Source: Mycolicibacterium arabiense (GTDB taxonomy: Bacteria; Actinomycetota; Actinomycetes; Mycobacteriales; Mycobacteriaceae). Taken from it: a DNA stretch of 64,000 nucleotides. The number at the start of each line of letters is the position of its first letter. Position 1 is the stretch's first letter. The DNA lies in contig NZ_AP022593.1 of NCBI RefSeq assembly GCF_010731815.2, positions 496,001 to 560,000 of the forward strand, given 5' to 3'. Below the pieces are notes generated by a model. It was not told where the DNA came from, did not search any database, and worked only from the letters and a program-made list of their open reading frames with translations. Position numbers and translations under genes: made by a program. This document shows, piece after piece, positions 44,734 through 54,606 of the stretch.

Positions 44734-45783
44734 CTAGGGCTGCTTCTGCCCCGGAATCCCCTCGTAGGCGATGTCGCCGCTCTTGAGGTTCTGCGCGGTC
44801 AGCTCGGTCAGGCCGTCCAGGAACTTCTGGCGGTCGGTGACGACGTGCTCGAGTGCGACGTCGACGTTCTCCTTGGTGATGGCGGGCATGACGTACACCG
44901 GTTCGGTGTTCACCTGCTCGCCCTTGACCAGCGCGTTGGCCACGGCGAGGCCCGCCGACAGCTCGACGGTGCCGTTCTGCAGTGAGGTGCCGATGAATTC
45001 ACCGCTCTTGACGGCGTTGAGCCCGTCCTCGATGCCGTCGATCCCGACGATCGGGACGTCGGTGCGGTTGGCCTCCTTGAGCGCCTGCAGCGCGCCGAGA
45101 CCCATGTCGTCGTTCTGGGCGACGACGCCGTTGATCTCCGGCCCGAAGCTGGAGATCCAGTTCTTCATCTTGTTGACCGCTTCGTCGCGCTTCCAGTTCG
45201 CGGTGTCCTTGGCGAGCACCTTGATGTCCGGGTACTTGGCGAGTACCTGGTCGATTCCCTTGCCGCGGTTGATCTCACCGGATCCACCGAGCGGGCCCTG
45301 CAGCACCACGATGTTGCCACGGCCACCCAGCTTGTCGGCCATCATCTGCATCTCCTGGGCACCGGCGGCGACGTCGTCGGGCTGCACGTTGCCCGCCAGG
45401 TCCGGGGTGTCCAGTGCAGCGTTGACCGCGAGCAACGGGATGTTCTTCGCCTTGGCCGACGCGACCTGCGGAGCGAGTGAATCCGCCTGCACGGGAACGA
45501 CGATGATCGCGGCGACGCCCTGGTTGATCAAGGAGTCGACCTGGCTGGCCTGGGTAGAGACGTCGTTGTTGGCCGAGTTCCACACCAGCTCGATGTCATT
45601 GGCCTTGGCATAGGTCTCCATGCCCTCCTTGCCTGCGGTGATGAACGAACTCATGTCGTACACCGTGACGCCGATGCGGGTGGTTCCGCTGTTGGCCTCG
45701 GTGTCGCCCGCGCCGCAGGCCGTCATGCCGAGTGTCAACAGCCCTGCCGAGGCGACTACGCCCAGTTTGGTCGTCAGTCTCAT
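44734..45783 (-). CDS. Sugar ABC transporter substrate-binding lipoprotein, copy 1
   Basis: 349 residues. The lipoprotein signal ends in LGMTACGAG. The mature part is a periplasmic-binding-protein-like I (RbsB/ribose type) fold: [41 protein letters not shown] and [16 protein letters not shown]. By eye it shares more than four-fifths of its residues with the protein from 45864, so it is a tandem duplicate. It should deliver sugar or polyol to the permease and ATPase encoded upstream in the operon. AGGAAGGAA lies before the ATG, immediately after a large hairpin. Confidence 0.85.
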   Translation of the reverse strand: MRLTTKLGVVASAGLLTLGMTACGAGDTEANSGTTRIGVTVYDMSSFITAGKEGMETYAKANDIELVWNSANNDVSTQASQVDSLINQGVAAIIVVPVQADSLAPQVASAKAKNIPLLAVNAALDTPDLAGNVQPDDVAAGAQEMQMMADKLGGRGNIVVLQGPLGGSGEINRGKGIDQVLAKYPDIKVLAKDTANWKRDEAVNKMKNWISSFGPEINGVVAQNDDMGLGALQALKEANRTDVPIVGIDGIEDGLNAVKSGEFIGTSLQNGTVELSAGLAVANALVKGEQVNTEPVYVMPAITKENVDVALEHVVTDRQKFLDGLTELTAQNLKSGDIAYEGIPGQKQP

Positions 45784-45801
45784 TCGATTCCTTCCTGTTT
45801 C

Positions 45802-45854
45802 GCGATTCGTGGAGCATTTCCCGCGGTGAGCGCGGGAGATGCTCCACGAATCGC
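45802..45854 (-). terminator. Large hairpin between the two binding-protein genes
   Basis: 24-bp arms (45802-45825 and 45831-45854) with one wobble mismatch and a 5-base loop. It fills most of the 80-base gap and ends about 20 bases before the downstream start. It may be a partial terminator or a 3'-end protector that sets the amount of the second binding protein. Confidence 0.75.
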
Positions 45855-45863
45855 ACGTGTTTA

Positions 45864-46913
45864 CTAGGCCTGCTTCTGTCCGGGGATGCCTTCGTAGGCG
45901 ATGTCGCCGGTCTTGAGGTTCTCGGTGGTCAGCTGAGTGAGACCCTCGAGGAACTTCTGCCGCTCGGTGACGACGTGCTCGATCGCGACGTCGACGTTCT
46001 CCTTGGTGATGGCGGGCATCACGTAGACCGGCTCGGTGTTCACCTGCTCGCCCTTGGCGAGCGCGTTGGCGACCGCCAGTCCGGCGGCCAGTTCGACGGT
46101 GCCGTTCTGCAGCGACGTGCCGATGAACTCACCGCTCTTGACGGCGTTGAGCCCGTCCTCGATCCCGTCGATGCCCACGATCGGCACGTTGGTCTGGCCG
46201 GCCTCCTTGAGTGCCTGCAGCGCACCGAGACCCATGTCGTCGTTCTGGGCGACGACGCCGTTGATCTGCGGCCCGAAGCCCGAGATCCAGTTCTTCATCT
46301 TGTTGACGGCCTCGTCGCGCTTCCAGTTGGCGGTGTCCTTGGCCAGCACCTTGATGTCCGGGTACTTGGCCAGGGTCTGCTCGATGCCCTTGCTGCGGTC
46401 GAGTTCGCCTGACTGTCCGAGCGGGCCCTGCAGGATCACGATGTTGCCGCGGCCGCCGAGGCGGTCGGCCATCATCTGCATCTCCTGGGCACCGGCGGCG
46501 ACGTCGTCGGGCTGGACGTTGCCTGCGATGTCCTTGCTGTCGAGTGCGGCGTTGACCGGCACCAGCGGGATGTTCTTGGCCTTGGCCGAGGCGACCTGCG
46601 GCCCGAGCGAATCAGCCTGCACGGGAACGACGATGATGGCGTCGACGCCCTGGTTGATCATCGAGTCGACCTGGTTGGCCTGGGTCGAGACGTCGAGGTT
46701 GGCGGAGTTCCAGACCAGCTCGATGTTGTTGTCCTTGGCGTACTGGTCCATGCCCTCCTTGCCCGCGGTGATGAACGAGCTCATGTCGTACACCGACACG
46801 CCGATGCGGGTGGTGTCGCTGTTGGCCTCGGTGTCGCCGGCTCCACAGCCGGACAGTCCCAGCCCCAGCACTCCTGCCGCGGCGATGGTGACGAACTTCG
46901 TTGTCAGTCTCAT
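45864..46913 (-). CDS. Sugar ABC transporter substrate-binding lipoprotein, copy 2
   Basis: 349 residues, exactly the length of copy 1, with lipobox LGLSGCGAG. The fold and motifs are the same; differences cluster at ligand-cleft-like positions (for example [13 protein letters not shown] versus [13 protein letters not shown], and [13 protein letters not shown] versus [13 protein letters not shown]). Start ATG 46913 has AAGGAA upstream; an in-frame extension to 46955 is not conserved. It follows the permease gene by 55 bases. The pair may widen ligand range or raise capture capacity. Confidence 0.85.
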   Translation of the reverse strand: MRLTTKFVTIAAAGVLGLGLSGCGAGDTEANSDTTRIGVSVYDMSSFITAGKEGMDQYAKDNNIELVWNSANLDVSTQANQVDSMINQGVDAIIVVPVQADSLGPQVASAKAKNIPLVPVNAALDSKDIAGNVQPDDVAAGAQEMQMMADRLGGRGNIVILQGPLGQSGELDRSKGIEQTLAKYPDIKVLAKDTANWKRDEAVNKMKNWISGFGPQINGVVAQNDDMGLGALQALKEAGQTNVPIVGIDGIEDGLNAVKSGEFIGTSLQNGTVELAAGLAVANALAKGEQVNTEPVYVMPAITKENVDVAIEHVVTERQKFLEGLTQLTTENLKTGDIAYEGIPGQKQA

Positions 46914-46968
46914 CTGGTCATTCCTTCTGGTTGTGTCGGTGTTCGAAGCGATCAATGGGGTAGGCGGG

Positions 46969-48003
46969 TCAAGTTCTTCGGCGGTTGGACCAGACGTCGA
47001 CGGCGACCGCCGCGACGATCAGGACGCCCTTGATGACGTCCTGCCAGTAGGCGGGCACGACCAGGATGTCGAGACCGTTGTTGAGCGTCTGAATGATGAA
47101 CAGGCCCAGCACCGTTCCCCAGATGGTGCCGCGGCCGCCCATCAGGCTGGCGCCACCGATCACCACGGCGGCGATGGCGTCGAGCTCGTAGCCCTGACCG
47201 AGGTTGGGCGGACCCGAGATGACGCGTGACGCCAGCATGACCCCGGAGATGCCTGCCAGCAGGCCGGAGAAGGCGTAGACGCTGAACAGCACGTTCTTGG
47301 CGTTGATGCCTGCGATCTCGGCGGCGTTGCGGTTGCCGCCCACGGCGTACACGCGCATGCCGTAGGTGGTGCGCCGCATGACGACCATCAGGACGATGAT
47401 GCCGATGATCATCACGAGGACCGGGATCTGCAGGCCGAGGATCTTGGTGTTGGCGATCGACCCGAACTCGGCGGGCAGGCCGTTGATCGGTGCGCCGCCG
47501 CCGATGACGTACGCCAGACCCGACCCGGCGGTGAGCGTGCCCAACGTCGCGATGAACGGTGGAACGTTGATGCGCGAGACCAGGATTCCGTTGACCGAGC
47601 CGACGGCGAGGCCGACCACCATGGCGACCAGGACCGTCATCCAGACCTGGCCGGGGTTGGCCTTGGCCGTGGCGGCACCTGCCATGGCCGACACCGCGAT
47701 CACGCTGCCCACCGACAGGTCGATGCCGCCGGTGAGCACCACCAGCGTCTGCCCCAGCGCGATCAGGGCGAACGGTGCCGCCGCGACCAGGATCGTCACC
47801 AGGTTGTCGACGGTGCCGAATCGCGCACTGCGGTAACTGAAGTACGCGATCACCAGCAGCATGATGATCACCATCGAGTAGCGCAGCGCCATGCCGCTGA
47901 GCCATTCACGGGAGAACAGCCGCACGGGTTCGCCCGTCGTCGGCGACGCGACGACCGTCTTGGATCCCTCCTGGCCGCCTTCGGTGTCGAGTTGGGTGGT
48001 CAC
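46969..48003 (-). CDS. ABC transporter permease, RbsC type
   Basis: 344 residues with about ten membrane helices. RbsC-family blocks are [57 protein letters not shown], the EAA-like loop [19 protein letters not shown] and [23 protein letters not shown]. It forms the channel for the sugar taken by the two lipoproteins. Its ATG overlaps the ATPase stop (ATGA). Confidence 0.88.
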   Translation of the reverse strand: MTTQLDTEGGQEGSKTVVASPTTGEPVRLFSREWLSGMALRYSMVIIMLLVIAYFSYRSARFGTVDNLVTILVAAAPFALIALGQTLVVLTGGIDLSVGSVIAVSAMAGAATAKANPGQVWMTVLVAMVVGLAVGSVNGILVSRINVPPFIATLGTLTAGSGLAYVIGGGAPINGLPAEFGSIANTKILGLQIPVLVMIIGIIVLMVVMRRTTYGMRVYAVGGNRNAAEIAGINAKNVLFSVYAFSGLLAGISGVMLASRVISGPPNLGQGYELDAIAAVVIGGASLMGGRGTIWGTVLGLFIIQTLNNGLDILVVPAYWQDVIKGVLIVAAVAVDVWSNRRRT

Positions 48004-49601
48004 GATGCTGCCTCCGGTGACTGGGGCCGATCTCCGGCCGTGGGGGTTGATGGGCTCTCGGGGTGCTGGGGCCCGTCGAGTGCGGTCGCCATGCGGAATA
48101 CGGATTCCTGGACGGCCGGGTGGTCGAGCGCGTCGCGGTCGAGTTCTCCGACCAGCGCGCCGTCGCGCATGACGAACGCCCGGTGCGACAGACCGATGAT
48201 CTCTGGCATGTCCGACGACGCCATCACCACCGCCATGCCGGCCTCGGCGAATTCGGTGATGATGCGGTAGATCTCGCTGCGGGCGCCGACGTCGACGCCG
48301 CGGGTGGGCTCGTCGAGCAGCAGCACGTTGACGTCACCGGTCAGCCACCTGGCCAGCACCACCTTCTGCTGGTTGCCGCCCGACAGCGTCCCGACCTGCT
48401 GGCTCAGGCCGCTGCTGCGCAGCCGCACCGACTTCATCACGTCGGAGACGGCCGTCGTCCTGGCCTTGCCGCGCAGCCATCCCGCGACGCTGAACGCCGA
48501 CAGGCGGGGTAGCGACCCGTTGTCCAGCACGCTCATCGACAGCACGACGCCGGAGATCTTGCGGTCCTCGGGCACCATCGCCATGCCGTCGGCGATGGCC
48601 GCTGCCGGGGAGTTGCGCTTCACGGTCCGGCCGCGCACGACGATCTCGCCGGACGAGGTGTGCCGCGCACCGAAGATCGCCTCGAGGAGCTCGGTGCGTC
48701 CGGCACCCACGAGGCCTGCGAGGCCCAGGATCTCGCCGGACCGAACCGAGAACGACACGGGCCGAGAAGCTCCGTCGACCTGCAGGTCCCGGACCTCGAG
48801 CACCGCCTCCGCCTTGGGGTCGACGCGAGCGGGGAACAGCGCGTCGAGCTCCCGGCCGATCATCGCGGTGACGATGTCGTCGTCGGTCACGTTGGTGAGC
48901 GGCTCGTCGAGGATGAGGCCGCCGTCGCGCAGCACCACCACCCGGTCGGCGATGGCGCGGATCTCGGCCATCTTGTGCGTCGTGTAGACCATCGCGACGC
49001 CGTGGTCGCGCAACCGGCGCACGATTCCGTAGAGGCCTTCGACCTCGCGTTCGGAGATCGCGGACGTGGGCTCGTCGAGCATGACGACCTGCGCGCCGGT
49101 GCGCGCGGCCTTCACGATCTCGACGATCTGACGTAGCCCGACGGGCAGGCTGCCCATCCGCGCCGTCGGAGTGATGGCGACGTCGAACGCCGAGAGCGTC
49201 TCCCTGGCCTCGTCGATCATCGCCTTCCGGTTCAGGAACGGCCCGCGCTTCAGTTCCCGCCCCACGAACAGGTTCTCGTAGACCGTCATGTCCTCGATGG
49301 ACGCGAGCTCCTGGGGCACGATCGCCACGCCGTGCCGGACGGCGTCACGGGGATTGCCGGGCGCCAGGTGGGTGCCCTGGACGGTGACGTCACCGGAGTC
49401 GGCGCTGTACTGGCCGCTGACGATCTTCATCAGCGTCGACTTGCCAGCACCGTTCTCGCCCGCCAGCGCCGTGACGGTGCCGGGTTCGAGGTTGAGCGTG
49501 ATGCCGCGCAGCACGGGCACCCCGCCGAAGCTCTTGGTGATGTCCGAGCACTCGAGGATCGCTGCCTGCGGTGCGTGCACCGAGGGGGACGCAGAGGTCA
49601 T
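48000..49601 (-). CDS. Sugar ABC transporter ATPase, RbsA type (two ABC domains)
   Basis: 533 residues with two tandem ABC domains. Domain 1 has Walker A GENGAGKST and Walker B VVMLDEPTS, but a degenerate signature (PVGLRQIVEI). Domain 2 has a non-canonical Walker A (GLVGAGRTEL, Lys replaced by Arg), signature LSGGNQQKVVLARWL and Walker B LLLDEPTRGVD. This split is normal for RbsA/MglA. It drives import of the sugar or polyol. The start overlaps the dehydrogenase gene before it. Confidence 0.9.
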   Translation of the reverse strand: MTSASPSVHAPQAAILECSDITKSFGGVPVLRGITLNLEPGTVTALAGENGAGKSTLMKIVSGQYSADSGDVTVQGTHLAPGNPRDAVRHGVAIVPQELASIEDMTVYENLFVGRELKRGPFLNRKAMIDEARETLSAFDVAITPTARMGSLPVGLRQIVEIVKAARTGAQVVMLDEPTSAISEREVEGLYGIVRRLRDHGVAMVYTTHKMAEIRAIADRVVVLRDGGLILDEPLTNVTDDDIVTAMIGRELDALFPARVDPKAEAVLEVRDLQVDGASRPVSFSVRSGEILGLAGLVGAGRTELLEAIFGARHTSSGEIVVRGRTVKRNSPAAAIADGMAMVPEDRKISGVVLSMSVLDNGSLPRLSAFSVAGWLRGKARTTAVSDVMKSVRLRSSGLSQQVGTLSGGNQQKVVLARWLTGDVNVLLLDEPTRGVDVGARSEIYRIITEFAEAGMAVVMASSDMPEIIGLSHRAFVMRDGALVGELDRDALDHPAVQESVFRMATALDGPQHPESPSTPTAGDRPQSPEAAS

Positions 49602-50692
49602 GACGAGCTCCCCACCGATGCGGCGCCGACCGACACGGGCTCGCCAGTGCTACCGACCGACACCACCACCTTGACGTTCTCGGGATCCGCCGACGCAGCG
49701 AACGCCTGCGCGGACTGCTCGAGGTCGAAACGGGCGCTGATGAACTCGTCGATCGGCACGGTGCCCGACGCCAGCAGATCGATCGCGGCGAGGAAGTCCT
49801 CCCGCACGTACATCAGGTTGCCGATCAGCGAGAGTTCGCGGTCCTGGACGAGGTCGAGCCGGACCGGCGTCGCACCGGACGAGACGCCGACGATCATGAT
49901 CGCGCCGCCCTTGTCGACGAGGTCGACGGCCTGGGCCACCGAACTCTCGATCGCGACGCAGTCGATGACGACGGCGGCCGGTCCACCGAGCAGGCGGTGC
50001 GCGGCCTCGACGGCGTCGGTGGCGGTCGGATCGAAACTGCCTGCGGCGCCGAGGCGTTCGGCACGTTCCCGCTTCGATGCCAGCAGGTCGGCGACCACGA
50101 CGGTGGCCCCGGCCTGACGGGCCGCCAGCAGGGCGAACAGCCCGATCGGTCCCGCGCCGATGACGACGACGGGGCGCCCGCGCAGGTCGCCCACCGCTGC
50201 CGCGGCACGGCGCACGGCGTGGATCGGCGTGGCGAGCGGCTCGATGAGGATGGCGTGATCGTCGTCGAGGGTGGGGTTCAGCGCGACCACGCGATCGGCG
50301 GCCACGGTGAAGCTGTCGGCCAGTGCCCCTGGCGTCTGGCACCCGAGGACCAGCAGCTCGCGGCACACGTTGTACCTGCCCGCTTCGCACTGGGGGCAGT
50401 GCCCGCACGCGAGGTTGGGCTCGACGGCGACGCGGCTGCCGACCCAGGAGTCGTCGACACCGGATCCAACGGCGTCGATCACGCCCACCACCTCGTGGCC
50501 TGGCCGGTAGGGCAGGTCGATGAAGGGGTGGTGGCCGCAGGCCGCGTGCAGGTCCGATCCGCAGATGCCGACGACGGTGCTGCGCACGCGCACCTCGCCC
50601 GCGCCCGGTTCGGCCTCGGCCACGGTCTCGATGACGACGTCGTCGAGGGAGTTGACCACGACCCGGCGGATCGGCTCGGCGGCGGTCACCAT
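49598..50692 (-). CDS. Zinc-type medium-chain alcohol/polyol dehydrogenase (1)
   Basis: 364 residues from ATG 50692, overlapping the SDR stop. Catalytic zinc residues are Cys in GICGSDLHA and His-Glu in RPGHEVVGV. The structural zinc cysteines are in ACGHCPQCEAGRYNVC. The NAD site is VVIGAGPIGLFALLAA. It is related to threonine and sorbitol dehydrogenases. It probably oxidises a secondary hydroxyl of the imported polyol or a derivative. It is one of three dehydrogenases in this operon. Confidence 0.8.
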   Translation of the reverse strand: MVTAAEPIRRVVVNSLDDVVIETVAEAEPGAGEVRVRSTVVGICGSDLHAACGHHPFIDLPYRPGHEVVGVIDAVGSGVDDSWVGSRVAVEPNLACGHCPQCEAGRYNVCRELLVLGCQTPGALADSFTVAADRVVALNPTLDDDHAILIEPLATPIHAVRRAAAAVGDLRGRPVVVIGAGPIGLFALLAARQAGATVVVADLLASKRERAERLGAAGSFDPTATDAVEAAHRLLGGPAAVVIDCVAIESSVAQAVDLVDKGGAIMIVGVSSGATPVRLDLVQDRELSLIGNLMYVREDFLAAIDLLASGTVPIDEFISARFDLEQSAQAFAASADPENVKVVVSVGSTGEPVSVGAASVGSSS

Positions 50693-51450
50693 GCGGTGTA
50701 CCCGCCGTCGGCGACCAGCACGGACCCGGTGATGAACGAGGCTGCGTCGCTGGCCAGGAAGACCACGCTCGGTGCGATCTCCTCGGGCATGGCGTAGCGC
50801 AGCAGCGGCGCGTCGTCGATCCAGTGCTGCTTGAACTCCGGACGGTCGACCGGCGCCATGTCGGTCTTGACGTAACCGGGCGCTAGGGCGTTGACGCGGA
50901 TGCCGAGCGGACCCCATTCGGCGGCAAGCGATTTGGTGAGGTGGTGCACGGCGGCCTTGCTGGCGTTGTAGGCGGGCTGCCACTGCGGGCGGTTCACGAT
51001 CAGCCCGGACATCGAGCCGATGTTCACGATCGAGCCGGATCCCTGCTCGCGCATGTGCGCACCGACGGCGAGCGAGCATGCCCACAGCGCCTTGACGTTG
51101 AGGTCGAACACGTCGTCCCATTGCTGCTCGGTGACGTCCCATGACTCCGCGTGGTAGCAGGTGCCTGCGTTGTTCACGAGGACGTCGATGCGGCCGAGTG
51201 CGTCGAGCGCCTCGGCCGTCATCCGGTCGACGTCGGCCTGGGAGGTGATGTCGGCGGTGATCGCGTGCAGGTCGATGCCGGCACCGGAGGCCTCGGCGAC
51301 CACCTTCTGGTTGCGCTCGGCGTTGCGGCCCGAGAACGCCACGCGGGCGCCGGCCTGGGCCAGCCCCATCGCGAAGGCCTTGCCGAGGCCCTGGTTTCCG
51401 CCGGTCACCAGGGCGGTGCGGCCGGTGAGGTCAAAGGGGTTCTGTGTCAT
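50686..51450 (-). CDS. SDR family oxidoreductase of the sugar operon
   Basis: 254 residues from ATG 51450. TGGNQGLGKAF is the cofactor loop, NNAG is intact, and the catalytic set is Ser in SMSGLIV with YNASK. It ends in VADGGYTAW. It resembles gluconate 5-dehydrogenase/GolD-like polyol dehydrogenases. The start overlaps the next upstream gene's stop (ATGA). Confidence 0.82.
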   Translation of the reverse strand: MTQNPFDLTGRTALVTGGNQGLGKAFAMGLAQAGARVAFSGRNAERNQKVVAEASGAGIDLHAITADITSQADVDRMTAEALDALGRIDVLVNNAGTCYHAESWDVTEQQWDDVFDLNVKALWACSLAVGAHMREQGSGSIVNIGSMSGLIVNRPQWQPAYNASKAAVHHLTKSLAAEWGPLGIRVNALAPGYVKTDMAPVDRPEFKQHWIDDAPLLRYAMPEEIAPSVVFLASDAASFITGSVLVADGGYTAW

Positions 51451-52487
51451 CGAGGATTCACAATCGACTTGAGGCTGGCAGGGTCGGTGTCGCTGTCGAG
51501 GGCATCGGCGACGTGTTCGAGGTCGTAGCGTCCGGTCACCATCGAGTCGAGGTCGATCGCCCCGCTGGACACCAGATGGATTGCCGCGGGCCAGGTGTCG
51601 GTGTAGCGGAACACCCCGGTGACGGTGATCTCCAGATTGGCGATGTGGCTGACCGGCAGCGCGTACTCGTCGGCGCCCATGCCGACCAGCACGACGTGTC
51701 CGGCCGGGCCGACCGCCTTGATGCCGCTGACGACGGCGGCGGGCACTCCGGTGGCGTCGACGAAGGCGTCGACGGGTTCGATCGCCGACACGTCGACCGC
51801 GGTCGGGTCGAGCACCTCGGTGGCGCCGAACTTCAGCGCCTTCTCGCGACGGGACGAGAGGAGGTCGGTGACGACGATGCGTGACGCGCCGAAGGCACGG
51901 GCGGTCTGCGCGCAGAGCACGCCGATGGGTCCGGCGCCGGCGATCAGGATCGACGAGCCCGGTTCCACCCCGGCCTTGCGCATGGTGGTGATCGCCACCG
52001 ACAGCGGCTCGAGCAGCGCCGCCGCGTCGTCGGACATGGAATCCGGCACGGGGTGGGCGAATTCGGCGTCGATGGTGACGTAGCGGCAGAACGCGCCGTC
52101 GATCGGCGGCGTCGCGTAGAACTCCATGTACGGGCAGAGGTTGTAGCGCCCCGCGGTGCACTGCTTGCAGCGTCGGCACGGGTGCTGCGGCTCCACGGCC
52201 ACCCGCTGGCCGACGCGCGTCGGGTCGACGCGTTCACCGACCGCCGCGATGCGCCCCGAGAGTTCGTGGCCGAGGATCATCGGGTCCTCGACGACGAAGT
52301 CACCGATCCGGCCGTGCCGGTAGTAGTGCACGTCGGATCCGCAGACGCCGACCGCGGCGACCTCGACGAGGACCTCGTACGGCCCGGGCGCCGGGACGGG
52401 CCGGTCCTCGATCTCGAGCGTCCCCACGTCGGTCATGACGCTGGCCCGCATCGTCTCGGGTGGGGTGGTGGGTGACGTGGAAGTCAT
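51447..52487 (-). CDS. Sorbitol dehydrogenase-like zinc dehydrogenase (2)
   Basis: 346 residues from ATG 52487, with GAAGGGA nine bases upstream. The block VCGSDVHYYRHGRIGDFVVEDPMILGHELSG is that of sorbitol/xylitol dehydrogenases. The structural zinc cysteines (CRRCKQCTAGRYNLC) and the NAD site (LIAGAGPIGVLCAQ) are intact. It should oxidise a polyol to a ketose as the first catabolic step. The upstream epimerase-like gene stops 11 bases before it. Confidence 0.85.
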   Translation of the reverse strand: MTSTSPTTPPETMRASVMTDVGTLEIEDRPVPAPGPYEVLVEVAAVGVCGSDVHYYRHGRIGDFVVEDPMILGHELSGRIAAVGERVDPTRVGQRVAVEPQHPCRRCKQCTAGRYNLCPYMEFYATPPIDGAFCRYVTIDAEFAHPVPDSMSDDAAALLEPLSVAITTMRKAGVEPGSSILIAGAGPIGVLCAQTARAFGASRIVVTDLLSSRREKALKFGATEVLDPTAVDVSAIEPVDAFVDATGVPAAVVSGIKAVGPAGHVVLVGMGADEYALPVSHIANLEITVTGVFRYTDTWPAAIHLVSSGAIDLDSMVTGRYDLEHVADALDSDTDPASLKSIVNPR

Positions 52488-52498
52488 GTGGTTTCCCT

Positions 52499-53125
52499 TC
52501 ATGTCGTGGTGAGCAGAGCGCGGCCGACGACCATCTGGTGGACACCGGCGGCGGCGCACAACGGCGCGACGTCCTCGGTGACTCCCCCGTCGACGGCCAC
52601 GGGTAGTTCGGAGAACTTGGCGGTACAGGCGGTGACGAGCCCGATCCGGTCCAGCCGGCAGCGGTCCTGGGTGCCGGGCTGGATGAGCATGACCAGGACG
52701 CCGTCGGGTTCGGCGGGCCACTGCGGTTCGCCGAGCCCGTCCCATTCGCGCCACACGGCGATCCACGCCGACCCGCCTGCCATTCGGATCGCGTCGGCAC
52801 GCGCGTCGGTGAAGGCCTGCCACGGTAGGAACACCACACCGGGGTGCACGGCGAGGATCTTGGGCAGCACGGCGTCGACGAAGTCCTTGGACCCGATGAC
52901 GTGGACTCCGATGCGCTCACTCGGGACGACGGCCGAGATGCGTTGCAGCTCGTCGAGACTGACCCCTGCGGGCAGGCCCTCCGAGACGGCCATCACGTCG
53001 ACGTGGACGTCGATGCCGGTGTCGGCCAGCGTCTGCGCGGCCGCCACCCGCGAGCCGTGGGCGGCGTACACCGAGCCGGCCAGCAGCCCCGGGAAGTCGG
53101 CGTGCCAGGACGCGAGGTCGTTCAC
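52499..53125 (-). CDS. Ribulose-phosphate 3-epimerase-like protein
   Basis: 208 residues from GTG 53125, which overlaps the kinase stop (GTGA). TIM-barrel sites of the epimerase family are recognisable: His-x-Asp in VHVDVMAVS, His in GVHVIGS, the QPG in MLIQPGT (where the family has EPG) and DGGV in VAVDGGVTEDVAP. The N-terminus is atypical. It may epimerise a ketose phosphate made by the operon's kinase (for example an allulose-6-phosphate or ribulose-phosphate reaction). The exact reaction is unknown. Confidence 0.65.
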   Translation of the reverse strand: MNDLASWHADFPGLLAGSVYAAHGSRVAAAQTLADTGIDVHVDVMAVSEGLPAGVSLDELQRISAVVPSERIGVHVIGSKDFVDAVLPKILAVHPGVVFLPWQAFTDARADAIRMAGGSAWIAVWREWDGLGEPQWPAEPDGVLVMLIQPGTQDRCRLDRIGLVTACTAKFSELPVAVDGGVTEDVAPLCAAAGVHQMVVGRALLTTT

Positions 53126-54606
53126 TGGGCGCCCCCCTCCAGCACGGGTGAGGCGGCGAGCTGGGCCCACCGGGTGCGTAGCGCGCCAAGGTCACGACCG
53201 TGTGCCCGCGGCGTCACGCGTGCGCGCGCGTCGGGATGCCACCGCTTGGCGAGGTCGACGAGCCCAGCGCGGTCGGTACGCGACGCCACCGCGGCGGCCT
53301 GGATGCAGGCACCGCGGGCCGTGGCCTCGTCGACGTCGGGCACCGTGACCTCGTCGCCGAGCAGGTCGGCGAGCAGCTGCAGTGTGGCGGGTGAGCGTGC
53401 TCCGCCGCCGACGACGGTCGCCGCGCCGCTGGTGTCGACGCCGCAGTCGGCCAGGCTGTCGCGTCCGGACATCAGGGACAGCAGCGGCCCCTCGACGAAT
53501 GCGCGGGCGAGTTCCTCGCGGGTGGTCCGCGACGTCACGTCGGCGATGGCGCCGCGGGCATCGGGTCTGTCGGGGGTGCGTTCACCGTCGAGGAACGGCG
53601 CCACGACGGGACCCTGGGTGGGCCCGGCCGCCAGCGCCAGCGCCGAGATGCCCGCCAGATCGGTGCCGAGCAGGACGGCGGCCCGGTCGACGACGCGGGC
53701 GGCGTTCAACGTGCTCATCAACGGCAGGTAGCCGCCCGTCATGTCGGCGACTCCGTCGACCGCACCGGTGGTGTCGAACACCGGGCCGCGCGAGGACGTC
53801 GCGACGACGCCGGAGGTGCCGATGCTGAAGTACAGGTCGCCGTCGGTGAGGCCGAGGCCGAGGTAGGCCGCGTGCTGGTCACCGCCGCCGGCACCGACCA
53901 GCACGTCGGCGCCGATGCCGAGTTGCTCGGCTCTGGCAGGCAGCACGGTGCCCGCGGCGTCGGCGGGGCCGAGGACGGTCGGCAGCGTGGCGGCCCACTC
54001 CCGGCTCCCGGCAGCGAGTTCTAGGTAGGAGGGGATCCACAGCCCGTCGGTGGCGTCGAAGTAGCCGGTGCCCGAGGCGTCGGAGCGGTCGGTCACCTTC
54101 TCCCCGGTCAGCCAGTAGGTCAGGTAGTCGTGGGGCAGCAGGATCGTCGCCAGGCGGTCGAGCAGTCGCGGTTCGTTCTCCGCGACCCACGCCAGCTTGG
54201 CGATCGTGAACGCGGCCGTCGGCAGCGTGCCGATCCGCATGACCCAGCGGCGCGCTCCGATGCGGTCGACCAGGCGGGTCAGGTTCGGCGCGCCGGTCGT
54301 GTCGTTCCAGAGCTTGGCGGCGCGCAGCACGTCGCCGTGCTCGTCGAGGAGCACCATGCCGTGGCACTGCGCCGCGACCGAGATCGCCCGGATCTCGGGC
54401 CGCTGGTCGCACGCGGCCATCGCCATGCCGGTGGCAGCGACGAATGCGGCGACCCATTCGTTTGGATGTTGCTCGGCGACGGGCGGGAAGGCCGGTGGGT
54501 GCGGGGACGAGCCCGAGCCCAACAGTCGACCGGTGGCCAGGTCGCGGATCTCGACCTTGCACGACTGCGTGGACGAATCGACGCCCAGCACGGCTGGATT
54601 GCTCAC
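53122..54606 (-). CDS. FGGY-family carbohydrate kinase, xylulokinase-like
   Basis: 494 residues. The N-terminal phosphate loop is VLGVDSSTQSCKVEI, followed by AAQCHGMVLLDEHG and the catalytic-region DGLWIPSYLE. The C-terminal domain has LYFSIGTSGVVA and the adenosine-site VVGGGARSPATLQLLADLLG. It phosphorylates a ketose or related sugar in the cytoplasm. Its position between isomerase and epimerase genes suggests a path from ketose to pentose-phosphate intermediates. Start ATG 54606, overlapping the SIS gene stop by four bases. Confidence 0.85.
   Translation of the reverse strand: MSNPAVLGVDSSTQSCKVEIRDLATGRLLGSGSSPHPPAFPPVAEQHPNEWVAAFVAATGMAMAACDQRPEIRAISVAAQCHGMVLLDEHGDVLRAAKLWNDTTGAPNLTRLVDRIGARRWVMRIGTLPTAAFTIAKLAWVAENEPRLLDRLATILLPHDYLTYWLTGEKVTDRSDASGTGYFDATDGLWIPSYLELAAGSREWAATLPTVLGPADAAGTVLPARAEQLGIGADVLVGAGGGDQHAAYLGLGLTDGDLYFSIGTSGVVATSSRGPVFDTTGAVDGVADMTGGYLPLMSTLNAARVVDRAAVLLGTDLAGISALALAAGPTQGPVVAPFLDGERTPDRPDARGAIADVTSRTTREELARAFVEGPLLSLMSGRDSLADCGVDTSGAATVVGGGARSPATLQLLADLLGDEVTVPDVDEATARGACIQAAAVASRTDRAGLVDLAKRWHPDARARVTPRAHGRDLGALRTRWAQLAASPVLEGGAQ

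Noticed and set aside
45784..45863. Sugar riboswitch between the binding-protein genes
   Set aside because: The element is a single near-perfect stem with a tiny loop and no conserved aptamer features.
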